Made by a program: the position numbers and the translations under genes
The notes under the pieces: model-generated
Told to the model about the DNA's origin: nothing
Seen by the model: the letters and a program-made list of their open reading frames with translations, nothing else
The model's database searches: none
Origin: Arcobacter sp.
GTDB lineage: Bacteria; Campylobacterota; Campylobacteria; Campylobacterales; Sulfurimonadaceae
Direction of reading: 5' to 3'
Assembly: GCA_024637195.1 (NCBI GenBank)
Contig: JAGXFN010000012.1
Coordinates: forward strand, 62,001 to 126,000
Length of the DNA: 64,000 nt
In this document: piece after piece, positions 1-8,812 of the stretch
How the letters are laid out: each line of letters begins with the position of its first letter
Numbering within the stretch: position 1 is the first letter of the stretch

Positions 1-106
1 TTGCTTCGGCGTAATCTTCACTTCCAAAAAGCAGTGTGAAGCTGCCAAGAAAAAAGAGAAGAAGAAGTTTTTTAGCAAAGTTCGCCGATGCAGACACGCT
101 CACCAC
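1..106 (-). CDS. Secreted protein, N-terminal part only (cut by left edge)
   Basis: On the minus strand an open frame begins just after the HAD phosphatase stop and runs off the left edge. There is no ATG. TTG (109), two adjacent GTG codons (106, 103) and a GTG at 97 are possible starts in the same frame. The translation has a classic signal peptide: a KK pair, a leucine/phenylalanine-rich core (LLLLFFLGSFTLLFG) and then a polar SEDYAEA stretch. The product is therefore probably periplasmic or a membrane-exported protein. It is the likely last visible gene of the glyS-to-phosphatase operon. Function cannot be judged from about 35 residues. Confidence 0.6.
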   Translation of the reverse strand, partial: MVSVSASANFAKKLLLLFFLGSFTLLFGSEDYAEA

Positions 107-115
107 CAAGCTATT

Positions 116-739
116 TCAGTCAAAATAGCGCACTATCTCATCCGGTGTGTTCCAGATCCGGTGATGCTTTCCTTTGGGGCTGAATCCCCAGGTCACAAAG
201 GCACTGTCGATGCCCGCATTTGCAGCGGCTTGCATATCTTTTGAGTTATCTCCGATCATCAAAGCCTTCTGTGGCGCTTTATAGCCATAGCCGTTTAAGA
301 TACGCTCAAGCATCTCCTTATCGGGTTTGGGATTGGCGACGCTGTCCGCACCGATGATAAAATCAAAAGACTCAGACACACCGCAGGATGCGAGCATTCT
401 CTGCGCAAATTTTGTGGGAGCATTGGTGGCAACGGAGAGACGGACTTTTCTCTCACGCAGGGCCAAAAGAGACTCTTTTATCCCCTCGTAAAGACGCACA
501 TTTTGCACACATTGAGCATGGTAGTGCTCCTCAAAATACTCCCTGTCAGCATTTTCATACACTTGTGTGCCGTAAAAAAGCTCTGCGAGATTGCGCTTTT
601 CGCGGTTTATGGCTTCTACCACATAATCTTCACCCAGTTCGTCCAGACTGTGGTTAAGCCGGCGCACGGCATTGATGGAAATAGTGATATCCTTAGCCGA
701 GTCCAGCAGTGTCCCGTCCATATCAAATATCGCGATCAT
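116..739 (-). CDS. HAD-family phosphatase, phosphoglycolate phosphatase-like
   Basis: A 207-residue HAD hydrolase. Motif I is at the N-terminus (FDMDGTLLDS, nucleophile Asp6 and acid/base Asp8). Motif II is a Ser/Thr in SVATNAPTK. Motif III/IV is near residue 163 (IGDNSKDMQAA). An alpha-helical cap lies between motifs I and II, as in Gph/PGPase enzymes. The family dephosphorylates 2-phosphoglycolate or other small phosphomonoesters in the cytoplasm, but substrate cannot be fixed from sequence. The start overlaps the hemH stop by 4 nt, so it is translationally coupled to it. Confidence 0.85.
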   Translation of the reverse strand: MIAIFDMDGTLLDSAKDITISINAVRRLNHSLDELGEDYVVEAINREKRNLAELFYGTQVYENADREYFEEHYHAQCVQNVRLYEGIKESLLALRERKVRLSVATNAPTKFAQRMLASCGVSESFDFIIGADSVANPKPDKEMLERILNGYGYKAPQKALMIGDNSKDMQAAANAGIDSAFVTWGFSPKGKHHRIWNTPDEIVRYFD

Positions 740-1719
740 GTCATCTTCATCTTTTGGTATAGCTCCACCAGAGCTTCAACGAAGAAGGGATGATCATTGA
801 CACAGGGTGCCACCTTGTACTTCTTAAAGCCCAACTCTTCGGCGATCTCCTTATACTCTATGACCAGCTCATACTCGGTTTCTGAGTTATCGATGGTAAA
901 AGCGATGGGGTAGATGAGTACGTTTTCGTTACGTGTTTTCTCCAACATCGTTTCAAGTGATGGCTCCAGCCACTTCAATGGACCGACCTTAGACTGGTAG
1001 GCCAATGAGACCTGCTTGAAGCGCAGACCTTTTTCAAGCAGTTTCTCTTTCAACAGCTCCACATGCCGCTGCACATGCCGCTGGTATGGATCGCCTGCGT
1101 CGATGATCTTTTGTGGCAGACCATGTGCAGAGAAGATCAAGTGGTACTCCTCGCTTTTGTCCCCTTCCAAGCCTTCTGCAACACGCTCGACGACCGCGTC
1201 ATTGTAACGCGACAGTTCATAAAAGTGCTTCTTCTCAAGCAGTACCGCGTCCAGACCCGAGGCGCGGAAGGCCTCTTCAAAATCTTCAAGCGAAGACTTT
1301 GTCGTTGTTGTCGAATACTGCGGGTAGAGCGGTATCAAGAAGATCTTGTCGATGTTTTTTTCTTTGAGTCTGTCTATCACTTCGGGCGCAAAAGGCGGGG
1401 TATAGCGCATAACGTAGTCAATGTAGACTTCAGGCAGAGCATTTTGCAAGGCACTGACAAGTTTTTCAGTGTAGTCGACGATAGGGGATTTCCCTCCTAT
1501 CTGTCGGTATATCTCCTGAGAAGACTCTGTCCTGAAAAAGGTGATCATCGTGCCTATGAACTTGCGTAGCAGCGTACTCTTCATCGTCAGGATGTTGGGG
1601 TCGCTAAACATGTTTTTCAAGAAGAGCTCTACTTCTGAGAGATTGTTAGGGCCTCCCATATTAAGTAGTATTATCGCTTCTTTGCCGCCGTGCTCTTTGT
1701 TTGTTGTATGTTTGCTCAT
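736..1719 (-). CDS. hemH: Ferrochelatase
   Basis: A 327-residue ferrochelatase, the last step of protoheme synthesis (insertion of Fe2+ into protoporphyrin IX). The N-terminal LLNMGGPNNLSEVELFL block, the active-site histidine in FSAHGLPQKII and the acidic DNSETEYEL segment near the C-terminus are all present. Length is normal for bacterial HemH. Both ends overlap neighbours by 4 nt (the hydrolase upstream, the HAD phosphatase downstream), so it lies inside a tight operon. Confidence 0.95.
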   Translation of the reverse strand: MSKHTTNKEHGGKEAIILLNMGGPNNLSEVELFLKNMFSDPNILTMKSTLLRKFIGTMITFFRTESSQEIYRQIGGKSPIVDYTEKLVSALQNALPEVYIDYVMRYTPPFAPEVIDRLKEKNIDKIFLIPLYPQYSTTTTKSSLEDFEEAFRASGLDAVLLEKKHFYELSRYNDAVVERVAEGLEGDKSEEYHLIFSAHGLPQKIIDAGDPYQRHVQRHVELLKEKLLEKGLRFKQVSLAYQSKVGPLKWLEPSLETMLEKTRNENVLIYPIAFTIDNSETEYELVIEYKEIAEELGFKKYKVAPCVNDHPFFVEALVELYQKMKMT

Positions 1720-2525
1720 TGTGTGTCCAAGACCTTTTTTATATGTTCTACAACATCGGGGTTAAAGAGGATGTCATTGTGTGCTACACCTGCATACTCA
1801 TAAAAACCCGCCAGATTACTGACATAACTTTTGAGCATTTTAGCATGTTTCACATTAACTACCCTATCATCGCTCGCGGCATAGATATGCACCGGCACAT
1901 CAATATGCGGCACAAAATCCACCGAAGGAAATCTCTGCTTCAAGACCCAGTGTATCCCGCTGAAAGGGTAGCGCTTTTTAATGACCTCGTAGACCGAGTC
2001 ATACGGCGCCATCAGCAGAACTTCGCTTACCTGACGCTGCGAAGCCAAAAAAGAGGCCACACCTGTACCCAGCGAGTAGCCCATCAAGATGATGTCTTCG
2101 GGTCGGTAGGCATATCGCAGCACCAGATCGTCATAAATATGCACCGCATCTTCAAAGAGCCTCTTTTGGCCGGGTTTTCCCCCGCTTTTACCGTAGCCTC
2201 TGTAATTGTAAGTCACAAAGGGCATTTTCGGATAGTGCCGGGCAAACTTCTCTACCAGAGCGACGCTGTCTTGCTGTACCCCTGCGAAATAGAGGATAAT
2301 TTTTCTTGCAGGCTCGCGCGGCTCGTACAAGATTCCCTCCAGCAGCGTCTCGTCAGCGGCGGGAAGTATAAGCGGGGTCAGGAACGCTTCAAGCTCTGCA
2401 AGCCTCTCATCATCGCGATAATACGTCGGCGAGAAAAAGAGCCTGCTTTGGAACACAAAGATAAAGAGCATCACCGCGGCATAGATAAAAAGCAAAATTC
2501 CAAAAAAAATGATGATATCTGTCAT
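1716..2525 (-). CDS. Membrane-anchored alpha/beta hydrolase
   Basis: A 269-residue alpha/beta-hydrolase with an uncleaved hydrophobic N-terminus (IIIFFGILLFIYAAVMLFIF), so probably anchored in the inner membrane. The nucleophile elbow GYSLGTG fits GxSxG. The catalytic Asp is probably in AASDDRVV and the His in AGVAHND. It resembles the BEM46/YfhR-like serine hydrolases, whose substrates are mostly unknown. It overlaps the FAD oxidoreductase stop and the hemH start by 4 nt each. Confidence 0.8.
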   Translation of the reverse strand: MTDIIIFFGILLFIYAAVMLFIFVFQSRLFFSPTYYRDDERLAELEAFLTPLILPAADETLLEGILYEPREPARKIILYFAGVQQDSVALVEKFARHYPKMPFVTYNYRGYGKSGGKPGQKRLFEDAVHIYDDLVLRYAYRPEDIILMGYSLGTGVASFLASQRQVSEVLLMAPYDSVYEVIKKRYPFSGIHWVLKQRFPSVDFVPHIDVPVHIYAASDDRVVNVKHAKMLKSYVSNLAGFYEYAGVAHNDILFNPDVVEHIKKVLDTQ

Positions 2526-3601
2526 AAACTTCTTGCCTCTTTTTTCGCCCAGCGCGTATGAAAACGTTTGGGTTTTAGAAATTCGGGAAGTTCCTGCGCA
2601 TCAAGGAGATGTTCCGTCATCAGATTCGCCAGATAAGGGGCCAGGACAAAACCGTATCCCCCTGCTCCGTTGATCATATAGCACTCACTATAGCAGGTTT
2701 TCGCAAGCGTGTCTTCGCCTGGTATCATAGGCCCCAGAATAGGAAGGTAGTCGTTTGAACCGGAGCGCATTCCACTGTAGATCTGTGTGACCTGCACCTC
2801 TTCAAGTCTGACGCTTAAGCGTGCAAGTCTCAGCAGCTCCTGCGCTGCGGCTTGATCAGAGAGAAGGTCTTCTTCACTCAGGTAGTGGCTGGCGCCTACA
2901 GAGATAAAACCGCTCTTCTTCGTCGCCGAGACCGAGACTGCGTGATGGATAGTGTCGGGCATAAAGGTTGCACTCTTTATCTCGCAGCGCTGCCCGAAGA
3001 TGCGGCGAAGCTTGATGTAAGGCTCTTTAAATATCTCCTCAAAAGCACCCGTACAGAGCACCAGCTTCTTCGCTTTGGCATCTGCTATCTGCCACATACC
3101 CTCGTTGTAGAGCGGTCTTTCCACCTTCATCTTGCGATATTCGACATCCTTCAGCATGGCGCTGCAGACCTCTTTTGCTTCGACGATGGCGCTCTCTTCT
3201 AAAAACACAGATGAAAAGGAGGCAGCGTAAGGGGTAAGAAGCGCGGTTGTCGCTTCTGCCGGTCTGCCGGTTTTCAAGGAGGTGTGCGCTTTAAAATACT
3301 CGACCTTCTCGTTTTCCTCTTCGCTCTTGGCAATGTGAAGAAGCGGCGCGGCAGTGGTGAACTGGGGAAATTTTTGTGTGTAAAAATCGATGGAGTAGCA
3401 ATAGGCTTTTTCGATCAGCTCTTTGAGCGGGCCTGATTTTGAAATCTTAGGGTTGATGAAGGCACCCGCCGCACCGCTGCCGCCGCTGGCAATGCCCTCT
3501 TGTTCAAAGACCAGCACTTTTTGGCCGCGCTGTGAGAGCGCATAGGCCAGAGCAGCACCGTTGATACCGGCGCCGATGATGAAGATATCGTAGGTCTTCA
3601 C
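2522..3601 (-). CDS. FAD-dependent oxidoreductase of the DAO/MnmC C-domain type
   Basis: The protein starts in a GTG (VKTYDIFIIGAGINGA) seven bases after the glyS stop. The same frame stays open upstream to 3700, but that part only shadows glyS. The Rossmann GxGxxG and a DAO-like C-terminal half ending near GAGGYGFVLAPYLA are present, about 359 residues. Closest by eye are glycine/D-amino-acid oxidases and the FAD domain of MnmC, which oxidises cmnm5(s2)U34 in tRNA; no MnmD methyltransferase domain is attached. Whether it acts on tRNA is not decidable here. It sits in the glyS operon. Confidence 0.75.
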   Translation of the reverse strand: MKTYDIFIIGAGINGAALAYALSQRGQKVLVFEQEGIASGGSGAAGAFINPKISKSGPLKELIEKAYCYSIDFYTQKFPQFTTAAPLLHIAKSEEENEKVEYFKAHTSLKTGRPAEATTALLTPYAASFSSVFLEESAIVEAKEVCSAMLKDVEYRKMKVERPLYNEGMWQIADAKAKKLVLCTGAFEEIFKEPYIKLRRIFGQRCEIKSATFMPDTIHHAVSVSATKKSGFISVGASHYLSEEDLLSDQAAAQELLRLARLSVRLEEVQVTQIYSGMRSGSNDYLPILGPMIPGEDTLAKTCYSECYMINGAGGYGFVLAPYLANLMTEHLLDAQELPEFLKPKRFHTRWAKKEARSL

Positions 3602-3608
3602 AATAGAC

Positions 3609-5624
3609 CTAGATCGAGATCTCTTTAATATCCGCAATGGACTTAAAGCTTTTGTAGACGGAGGAGACAAGGTTCTTGCGGTTGGCTCTGAGCTTTTCAT
3701 CCTCCGCGTTTACCATCACCTTGTCAAAGAAAACATCCAGTGTCGGCTTAAGCGAGAAGAGCGCGTCGAGATGCTCCTCATAACTTGCATAGCGCTTTGC
3801 TTCTACCGCTTTGCAGGCAGCATAGAGTTCTTTTTCCGCGTCCAGCTCGAACAGTGTCTCATCTATGCTCAGCTCGCTTTCGATGTTGACATCTTTGGTG
3901 ATGTTGGCAACACGTTTGAAAGTCGAGAAACGCTCAGGAAAGCTCTGTGCACTTGCGATCTCATTCAAGGCTTTTATTTTGGCATCCATGACGACAATAT
4001 CGAGTTCACCCGCAGCTATCACCGCCTTGATGATAGAGGGATTGACCTTGTAAAACTGATAGATGCGCTCCAAAATGAACTCCTGCAGCGGCGCATAGTC
4101 AAAACTGCTGTACTCCTGTGCAAAAAGTGTTTCCAGCGACGAGATGTTAAACTCAAACCCGTAGGCATTGACGATACGGAAGATTCCGTTGACCGCGCGT
4201 CTTAGGGCAAAAGGATCACGCGAACCGGTTGGAATCTGGTTGATGCTGAAAAGTCCGATCAGCGTGTCGAGTTTGCTTGCCAGCGCTACGACCGCACTCA
4301 CCTTTGTTGAAGGCAGTGCTGACTCCTCGCCGTTGGGAAGGTACTGCTCTTTTATCGCCAGGGCGACTTCAGGGTCTTCGTTTTGTGCCAGGGCGTAGTA
4401 GTAGCCCATCAGCCCCTGAAGGTCGGTAAACTCAAAGACCACTTCACTCATCAAGTCGGCTTTAGAAAGTTCTACCGCGCGCTCTACCTTTGAAGCGTCC
4501 GCACCGTAAACGGCTGCGAGTTTAAGTGCGATCTTCTTTTCGCGTGTGATCTTCTCTTTCAGCGAGCCCAGACCGTTCATGAAGGTGACTTTTTCAAGAC
4601 CCTCATTGCTCAGACCTCGCTTAAGGTCATTGTTATAGAAGAAGAGTCCGTCGGCAAGACGCGGACGCAGTACCTTTTCGTTTCCTTCAATCACCTTGGA
4701 GAAGTCATCACTCAAGGCATTGCTGACGACGACAAAACTGTTGGTGAGCCGGCCTTCTTTGAAGACAGGAAAATAACGCTGATGCTCCTTCATAGAAGCG
4801 ATGATCACCTCAGGAGGAAGACGCAAAAAGGCTTCATCGAAGTTTCCAAGAAGGGCATTGGGATGCTCTGTGATCGCAACGATCTCCTCCAGAAGCTCTT
4901 CGTCGCGCTCGATACTGACCCCGTGCTTCTCTTCGATCAATGCGAAACCTTCGAGTACCTTCTTGCGGCGTTCATCCGGATAGAGAGTAACCGCCGAGCG
5001 CTCAAGGCACTCGAAGTAGGCTTTGATCGACTCAAGCTTCTGCGGCTCGTAGGAGAACATTCTGTGCCCGAAGGTCTGCTTGGATGCGCGTACACCAAAT
5101 AGCTCCATCTCTACCAGTTCCTCTCCCAACATCACATTGAGCCAGCGTATAGGACGGATAAAGCTTTTTTCAAGACTTCCCCAGCGCATCGACTTACCGA
5201 AGTTGAGACTCTCGATAAAATCGTTTATCATGGCTTCTAGCAGAAGACGGCTTTCCTGGCCTGGAAGCTCTTTTTTATAGTAAAGGACTTCTTTGCCCTC
5301 TTTAATATGTCGAGAGAGTTCATCGACGCTTACGCCGCATTTGCGTGCAAATCCTTCGCAGGCTTTTGTCGGTTTTCCGTCCGTATCAAATGCTATCGCT
5401 ACCGGTGCACCGAAGAACTCCTCAGTCGAATCTTTTTGAACGCGTGAAAATTCTCGGTGCCATAGCACAAGACGGCGCGGAGTGTAGTAGAACTCAAACT
5501 CGCACATAAGCGACTTCTCTTCCAATACTTTTGCCCATTTTTTCTCAATATTGTTCAGTTCTTTTAACAAAGGGACAGCAGGAAGTTCTTCAACACCAAT
5601 TTCAATCAATAACGGTTGCAACAT
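3609..5624 (-). CDS. glyS: Glycyl-tRNA synthetase beta subunit
   Basis: A 671-residue GlyS, the beta chain of the alpha2beta2 bacterial glycyl-tRNA synthetase. It starts with the typical LLIEIGVEELPA block, has the HQRYFPVF region near residue 280, and ends with a helical anticodon-binding-like domain (FFDKVMVN). Charging needs the alpha subunit GlyQ, which is not in this window. It is the first gene of the minus-strand operon running to the left edge. The start ATG at 5624 gives the usual N-terminus. Confidence 0.95.
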   Translation of the reverse strand: MLQPLLIEIGVEELPAVPLLKELNNIEKKWAKVLEEKSLMCEFEFYYTPRRLVLWHREFSRVQKDSTEEFFGAPVAIAFDTDGKPTKACEGFARKCGVSVDELSRHIKEGKEVLYYKKELPGQESRLLLEAMINDFIESLNFGKSMRWGSLEKSFIRPIRWLNVMLGEELVEMELFGVRASKQTFGHRMFSYEPQKLESIKAYFECLERSAVTLYPDERRKKVLEGFALIEEKHGVSIERDEELLEEIVAITEHPNALLGNFDEAFLRLPPEVIIASMKEHQRYFPVFKEGRLTNSFVVVSNALSDDFSKVIEGNEKVLRPRLADGLFFYNNDLKRGLSNEGLEKVTFMNGLGSLKEKITREKKIALKLAAVYGADASKVERAVELSKADLMSEVVFEFTDLQGLMGYYYALAQNEDPEVALAIKEQYLPNGEESALPSTKVSAVVALASKLDTLIGLFSINQIPTGSRDPFALRRAVNGIFRIVNAYGFEFNISSLETLFAQEYSSFDYAPLQEFILERIYQFYKVNPSIIKAVIAAGELDIVVMDAKIKALNEIASAQSFPERFSTFKRVANITKDVNIESELSIDETLFELDAEKELYAACKAVEAKRYASYEEHLDALFSLKPTLDVFFDKVMVNAEDEKLRANRKNLVSSVYKSFKSIADIKEISI

Positions 5625-5711
5625 CTAGAAAACCTTATTATGTAATAGAGACATCCGACAGCAGTCGTATCTCGTTTAGAATGGCTGCGATTTTATCCAA
5701 AGATGGGTTAA

Positions 5712-5793
5712 AACTAGCAAAAGCGGTTTTTGTGCAACAAAAAAGTTTCTTTAGAAAACTAGCAAAAGCGGTTTTTATGCAGTAAAAAAGTTT
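5712..5793. repeat. Two imperfect 37-bp direct repeats, period 45
   Basis: Both copies begin AACTAGCAAAAGCGGTTTTT and end AAAAAAGTTT. They differ at a few positions in the middle (GTGCAACA against ATGCAGTA). They lie 8 bases apart in the glyS leader region. This could be a duplicated operator or a slippage product; no known regulator site is recognised. Confidence 0.8.
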
Positions 5794-5918
5794 ATGAATG
5801 CTAGAAATGGCATTCATCACACGTCTTTAAATGACCAGAAAAATATCCTCGCCCTTTAAATTTAGATGAAACTAAAATTAACTTGAAAAAGTTATGTTTA
5901 ATTAAAAGTTTAGCACGA

Positions 5919-5924
5919 TAGAAT
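5919..5924 (+). promoter_or_regulatory. -10-like element for superoxide reductase
   Basis: TAGAAT lies 27 bases before the ATG in an AT-rich stretch with no clear -35, which is usual for Campylobacterota housekeeping promoters. The ribosome binding site AGGAG at 5941-5945 is well spaced to the start at 5952. Confidence 0.4.
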
Positions 5925-5951
5925 ACGCCTAATTTCAAACAGGAGCAAAAT

Positions 5952-6338
5952 ATGCCAAAGATTAACAAATATGTTGATATCGATACCGTAGAACGCGAAG
6001 CTAAAAAAGATTTAATTGACCGCCACTCTCCATTCATCACAGTAGAAGGTGATGCAAAAGTAGGCGAAATGCTTAAAGTCAACATTAAAATGGGTCAAGA
6101 ATATACGCATCCGGATGACTTTGATCACTTTATCGAAGGTATCACTCTTTTTGACGGTGAGACTAAATTAGCAGCGGCTTCTTTCGTGCCGGGTACTCTT
6201 GGTAATGAGAAATCTCATGCAGAAGTAACTTTCAATATCCGCCCAATGGGTAAAAAACTAAACCTTGTTGCTCACGGTTACTGTACTAAACACGGTATAT
6301 GGGAATCAACTCCTGTTGAAGTAACAGTAGCTCAATAG
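5952..6338 (+). CDS. Superoxide reductase, neelaredoxin type (class II)
   Basis: A 128-residue 1Fe superoxide reductase reducing superoxide to peroxide in the cytoplasm without making oxygen. All five iron ligands can be placed: His25 (DRHSPF), His53 and His59 (THPDDFDHF), Cys111 and His114 (YCTKHGIW). The N-terminal rubredoxin-like desulforedoxin domain of desulfoferrodoxins is absent, hence class II. The loop that is usually EKH in this family reads DRH, so the conserved Lys is replaced by Arg. A strong AGGAG site precedes the ATG. The gene stands alone. Confidence 0.9.
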   Translation: MPKINKYVDIDTVEREAKKDLIDRHSPFITVEGDAKVGEMLKVNIKMGQEYTHPDDFDHFIEGITLFDGETKLAAASFVPGTLGNEKSHAEVTFNIRPMGKKLNLVAHGYCTKHGIWESTPVEVTVAQ

Positions 6339-6630
6339 TTCTAACCTCGTTATATAGGGCTTAACAGCCTTATGTGACATCTTCTAAATCCTTCATAGAT
6401 ACCACATAAGTAACGCTTCATAATAAATGGATCATTTTGTGATCAATGTAATATTGCAAATCGATTAGAACAAGACTTTTATGCGTCGCAGCGCACTCCA
6501 GAACATGGCTGATCTGACATACCGATCGAAGAAGCCAATATGCCTCTAACAAAACTGACCCATTAGTGTTGACAGATCACTTAGGGGTTGTCACCTGAAC
6601 CTGCGTCATCTAAAACACTCAAAAAGACGC
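6339..6630. other. Gene-free spacer between superoxide reductase and MoxR/VWA cluster
   Basis: Nearly 300 bases with no credible ORF. A short hairpin follows the reductase stop (GGCT-TAAC-AGCC with AT flanks, no T tract), and an imperfect inverted repeat (GGATCA/TGTGATC) lies near 6428-6445. The stretch around 6557-6573 (GACCCATTAGTGTTGAC) resembles ends seen in some insertion sequences, but no partner end or transposase remains. Confidence 0.4.
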
Positions 6631-7779
6631 TTAATCAAATATCACCAAAGCTCTGCCAAACGGCACTTTTGCTTTTCGTGACAATGCCCACAGCACTTCA
6701 TAATTAGGAGGGATACGTGGATAAGAGCCCTCTGCATCGGTAAAATACAGAAGCATGGTCGTCATTGGCAGATTGGCTTCGACGTAATCAAACGTCGGGC
6801 GATAATCGGTTCCACCTCCCCCTTTTAGGCGAAAATCCATTCTCTCTCCCCCTTGAAATGTGTGATGAGCATGGACCTTTGCATCGGCGATAATCAGTTC
6901 GATTTTGACTGAAGGAAAGTTTTGCATGATGGTTATAAACTCCTCCATAAAGGCTCCCAAGAGTTGATCGTCGATCGAGCCACTGGTGTCGATCGCCACA
7001 CACAGACTCAGCGTATCACTGGTGAGCGAGGGAAGTGCAATTCCGCGATGGATATGCTTTTTATTCGGAGGCATAAAAGCATAGTTATTGCGCATATGGC
7101 GGTTTACGGCGTTGTAAAGCTCAAATCGCCAGTCCACATCCGAGGGTTTAAGCTTTTTTCCCAAGCGCTCCAACCCCAAAGGCATAGCTCCTTTGCGCTG
7201 CGCTACTTCCTGCGCAATTGTGGCGGCGTATTGCCATTGCAATTCATCCTGCATATCTGTTTCATCTGAGATTGCATCAATGTTCGCGAAGCCATCAGAA
7301 TCATCAGCACCTTGAGCCATTGCCTCTGACTGCGGCGCGTTTTCACTTATCTCACCGAAGGCATCACCACCCTCACCGAAATACTCCTCTTTGAGCGTGT
7401 CATAAATCTCTTCGGCGTACATCCCCTCGAACCTTGTATCGTAGTTTGCCCCTTGCGGGATATCCAGAGCATTTTTTGCGAGAAGATTGTTAATCGCGTA
7501 ATCGGTTGCTAACTGCCATAATCGTCCTTTGCGATTTAATTTTCTCTGCTGGTGAGAAAGGACATGGTGCATGACGGCGTTAGTGAGAATAAACATCACC
7601 TCCTCGACACTTCTGCGCTCTACAAAGTCGTTATTATATATAAACCGCTTTCCATTACTCGCATACCCCGAGATAGACTCACTGGGCTCATGGTGCAGCC
7701 GAGAGGCGAGCATCCCAAAATAGGGGTATTTTACCGTCAACAGACTTTTGGCCCTAAGCAGCAGCGTTTCAGCGTTCAT
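6631..7779 (-). CDS. VWA-like / DUF2201-type protein, copy 2
   Basis: A 382-residue protein of the putative metallopeptidase plus VWA-like architecture (DUF2201 N and C parts). The C-terminal domain carries a MIDAS metal site: DTSGS, then GGGGTDYRP, then FTDAEG. The N-terminal helical domain holds NAVMHHVLSHQQRK and the LATDYAINNLL block, where zincin relatives have HExxH; the catalytic Glu is not seen. An acidic low-complexity stretch lies around residues 140-190. It overlaps the MoxR stop in TAATG, so the pair is translationally coupled. MoxR/VWA pairs generally act as chaperone-like remodelling or metal-insertion machines; the client here is unknown. Confidence 0.8.
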   Translation of the reverse strand: MNAETLLLRAKSLLTVKYPYFGMLASRLHHEPSESISGYASNGKRFIYNNDFVERRSVEEVMFILTNAVMHHVLSHQQRKLNRKGRLWQLATDYAINNLLAKNALDIPQGANYDTRFEGMYAEEIYDTLKEEYFGEGGDAFGEISENAPQSEAMAQGADDSDGFANIDAISDETDMQDELQWQYAATIAQEVAQRKGAMPLGLERLGKKLKPSDVDWRFELYNAVNRHMRNNYAFMPPNKKHIHRGIALPSLTSDTLSLCVAIDTSGSIDDQLLGAFMEEFITIMQNFPSVKIELIIADAKVHAHHTFQGGERMDFRLKGGGGTDYRPTFDYVEANLPMTTMLLYFTDAEGSYPRIPPNYEVLWALSRKAKVPFGRALVIFD

Positions 7780-8774
7780 TATCGTAGCAGTGTATTAAAC
7801 TGCCGTATCCACAGAGGCCAGCTTTCGACGTGATCGAGTTCGATTTTACGTGCGCGCAAATCTTGGATGATCATCACCGCAAACTCTCCGGGGAGTTTCA
7901 GCGAATAGGTAATGAGATTGTTCAGTTTTTTACTTCCTGTGTAGTCGTTTATCCGCATTATGAGCGCGGTCGTGAGTATATGAAGTGCTGAAGTATCACT
8001 CGGCACATCGGTACATGTACCATCAAGAATCGCGTCCAAATCAGGCAATTGCGATGCAACCATTCGAAATCCAAGATACGACGCGGCAAGTTCTTCGCCT
8101 ATAGCCCCTGAGACCATCGCCATCACCAAATCTTCTTCGGGACTAGACGCCATAATGTCGTGAACATACTGCCACGTACGCGGTGTCGCAAAAGAGCGAC
8201 TCTCGGCATTAAAGACAAACAGCGCATCGGGGCGATGCGCGATATAGGCGATAATGGAGGCTTCGATCCTTGCGCCGATTGCCCAGTTGCGCCAATCCTC
8301 GACATTTGCCTCCATCTCCAAATGAACAAAACGGTTTGCTAATGGTGCCGCCATCCGAAACACGACTCCTCGGTCGCTCTCACGGTTCCCTGCCGCGACA
8401 ATTGCCCACCCGTCGGGAAGACGATATTCGCCAATTTTGCGATCTAATATCAACTGATAGGCAGAAGCCTGAACCATCGGTGCAGCCGTGTTTAGCTCAT
8501 CGAGAAAGAGTATCCCTCGCTCTTGCGTTCCATCAGGCAAAAAAACCGGAGGTGCCCAGATTGCCGTATCATTTTTGGAGTTGAAAAATGGAATGCCTCG
8601 CAGATCTGTCGGGTCAAGGAGCGATAGACGCAAATCGATAAATCCTATCTCCGCTTCACTAGCGATCTGAGCGACGATGGAGGATTTCCCAATCCCGGGA
8701 GGCCCCCACAAAAAAACGGGGACTTTGCGTTCGCACAAATGCGCGAGAGAGCGTTTGGCACTTTGAGGGTTCAT
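7779..8774 (-). CDS. MoxR-family AAA+ ATPase, copy 2
   Basis: A 331-residue MoxR-type AAA+ ATPase. Walker A is GPPGIGKSS near residue 24; Walker B is ILFLDELNTA; the sensor-1 region is AAGNRESDRGVVFRM, followed by the ANRFVHLEM arm typical of the family. It starts at ATG 8774, 38 bases after the winged-helix gene, and is coupled by TAATG to its VWA partner. It is clearly paralogous to the ATPase at 10862-11875. Confidence 0.88.
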   Translation of the reverse strand: MNPQSAKRSLAHLCERKVPVFLWGPPGIGKSSIVAQIASEAEIGFIDLRLSLLDPTDLRGIPFFNSKNDTAIWAPPVFLPDGTQERGILFLDELNTAAPMVQASAYQLILDRKIGEYRLPDGWAIVAAGNRESDRGVVFRMAAPLANRFVHLEMEANVEDWRNWAIGARIEASIIAYIAHRPDALFVFNAESRSFATPRTWQYVHDIMASSPEEDLVMAMVSGAIGEELAASYLGFRMVASQLPDLDAILDGTCTDVPSDTSALHILTTALIMRINDYTGSKKLNNLITYSLKLPGEFAVMIIQDLRARKIELDHVESWPLWIRQFNTLLR

Positions 8775-8812
8775 TGTTTTCCTTAATTAAACGAAGATGA
8801 GCAGTTCTACCA

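Larger units (their letters stand above)
5625..5951. other. 327-base intergenic region with direct repeat and divergent control region
   Basis: This stretch separates glyS (minus) from the superoxide reductase (plus) and is AT rich. It contains a 37-bp direct repeat (5712-5748 and 5757-5793) and, next to the reductase, a -10-like TAGAAT. Short open frames here have no ribosome binding site and are low complexity, so no gene is called. Confidence 0.7.

Noticed and set aside
1701-2561. A 286-codon plus-strand open frame
   Set aside because: Shadow of the alpha/beta hydrolase on the other strand, with no ribosome binding site.
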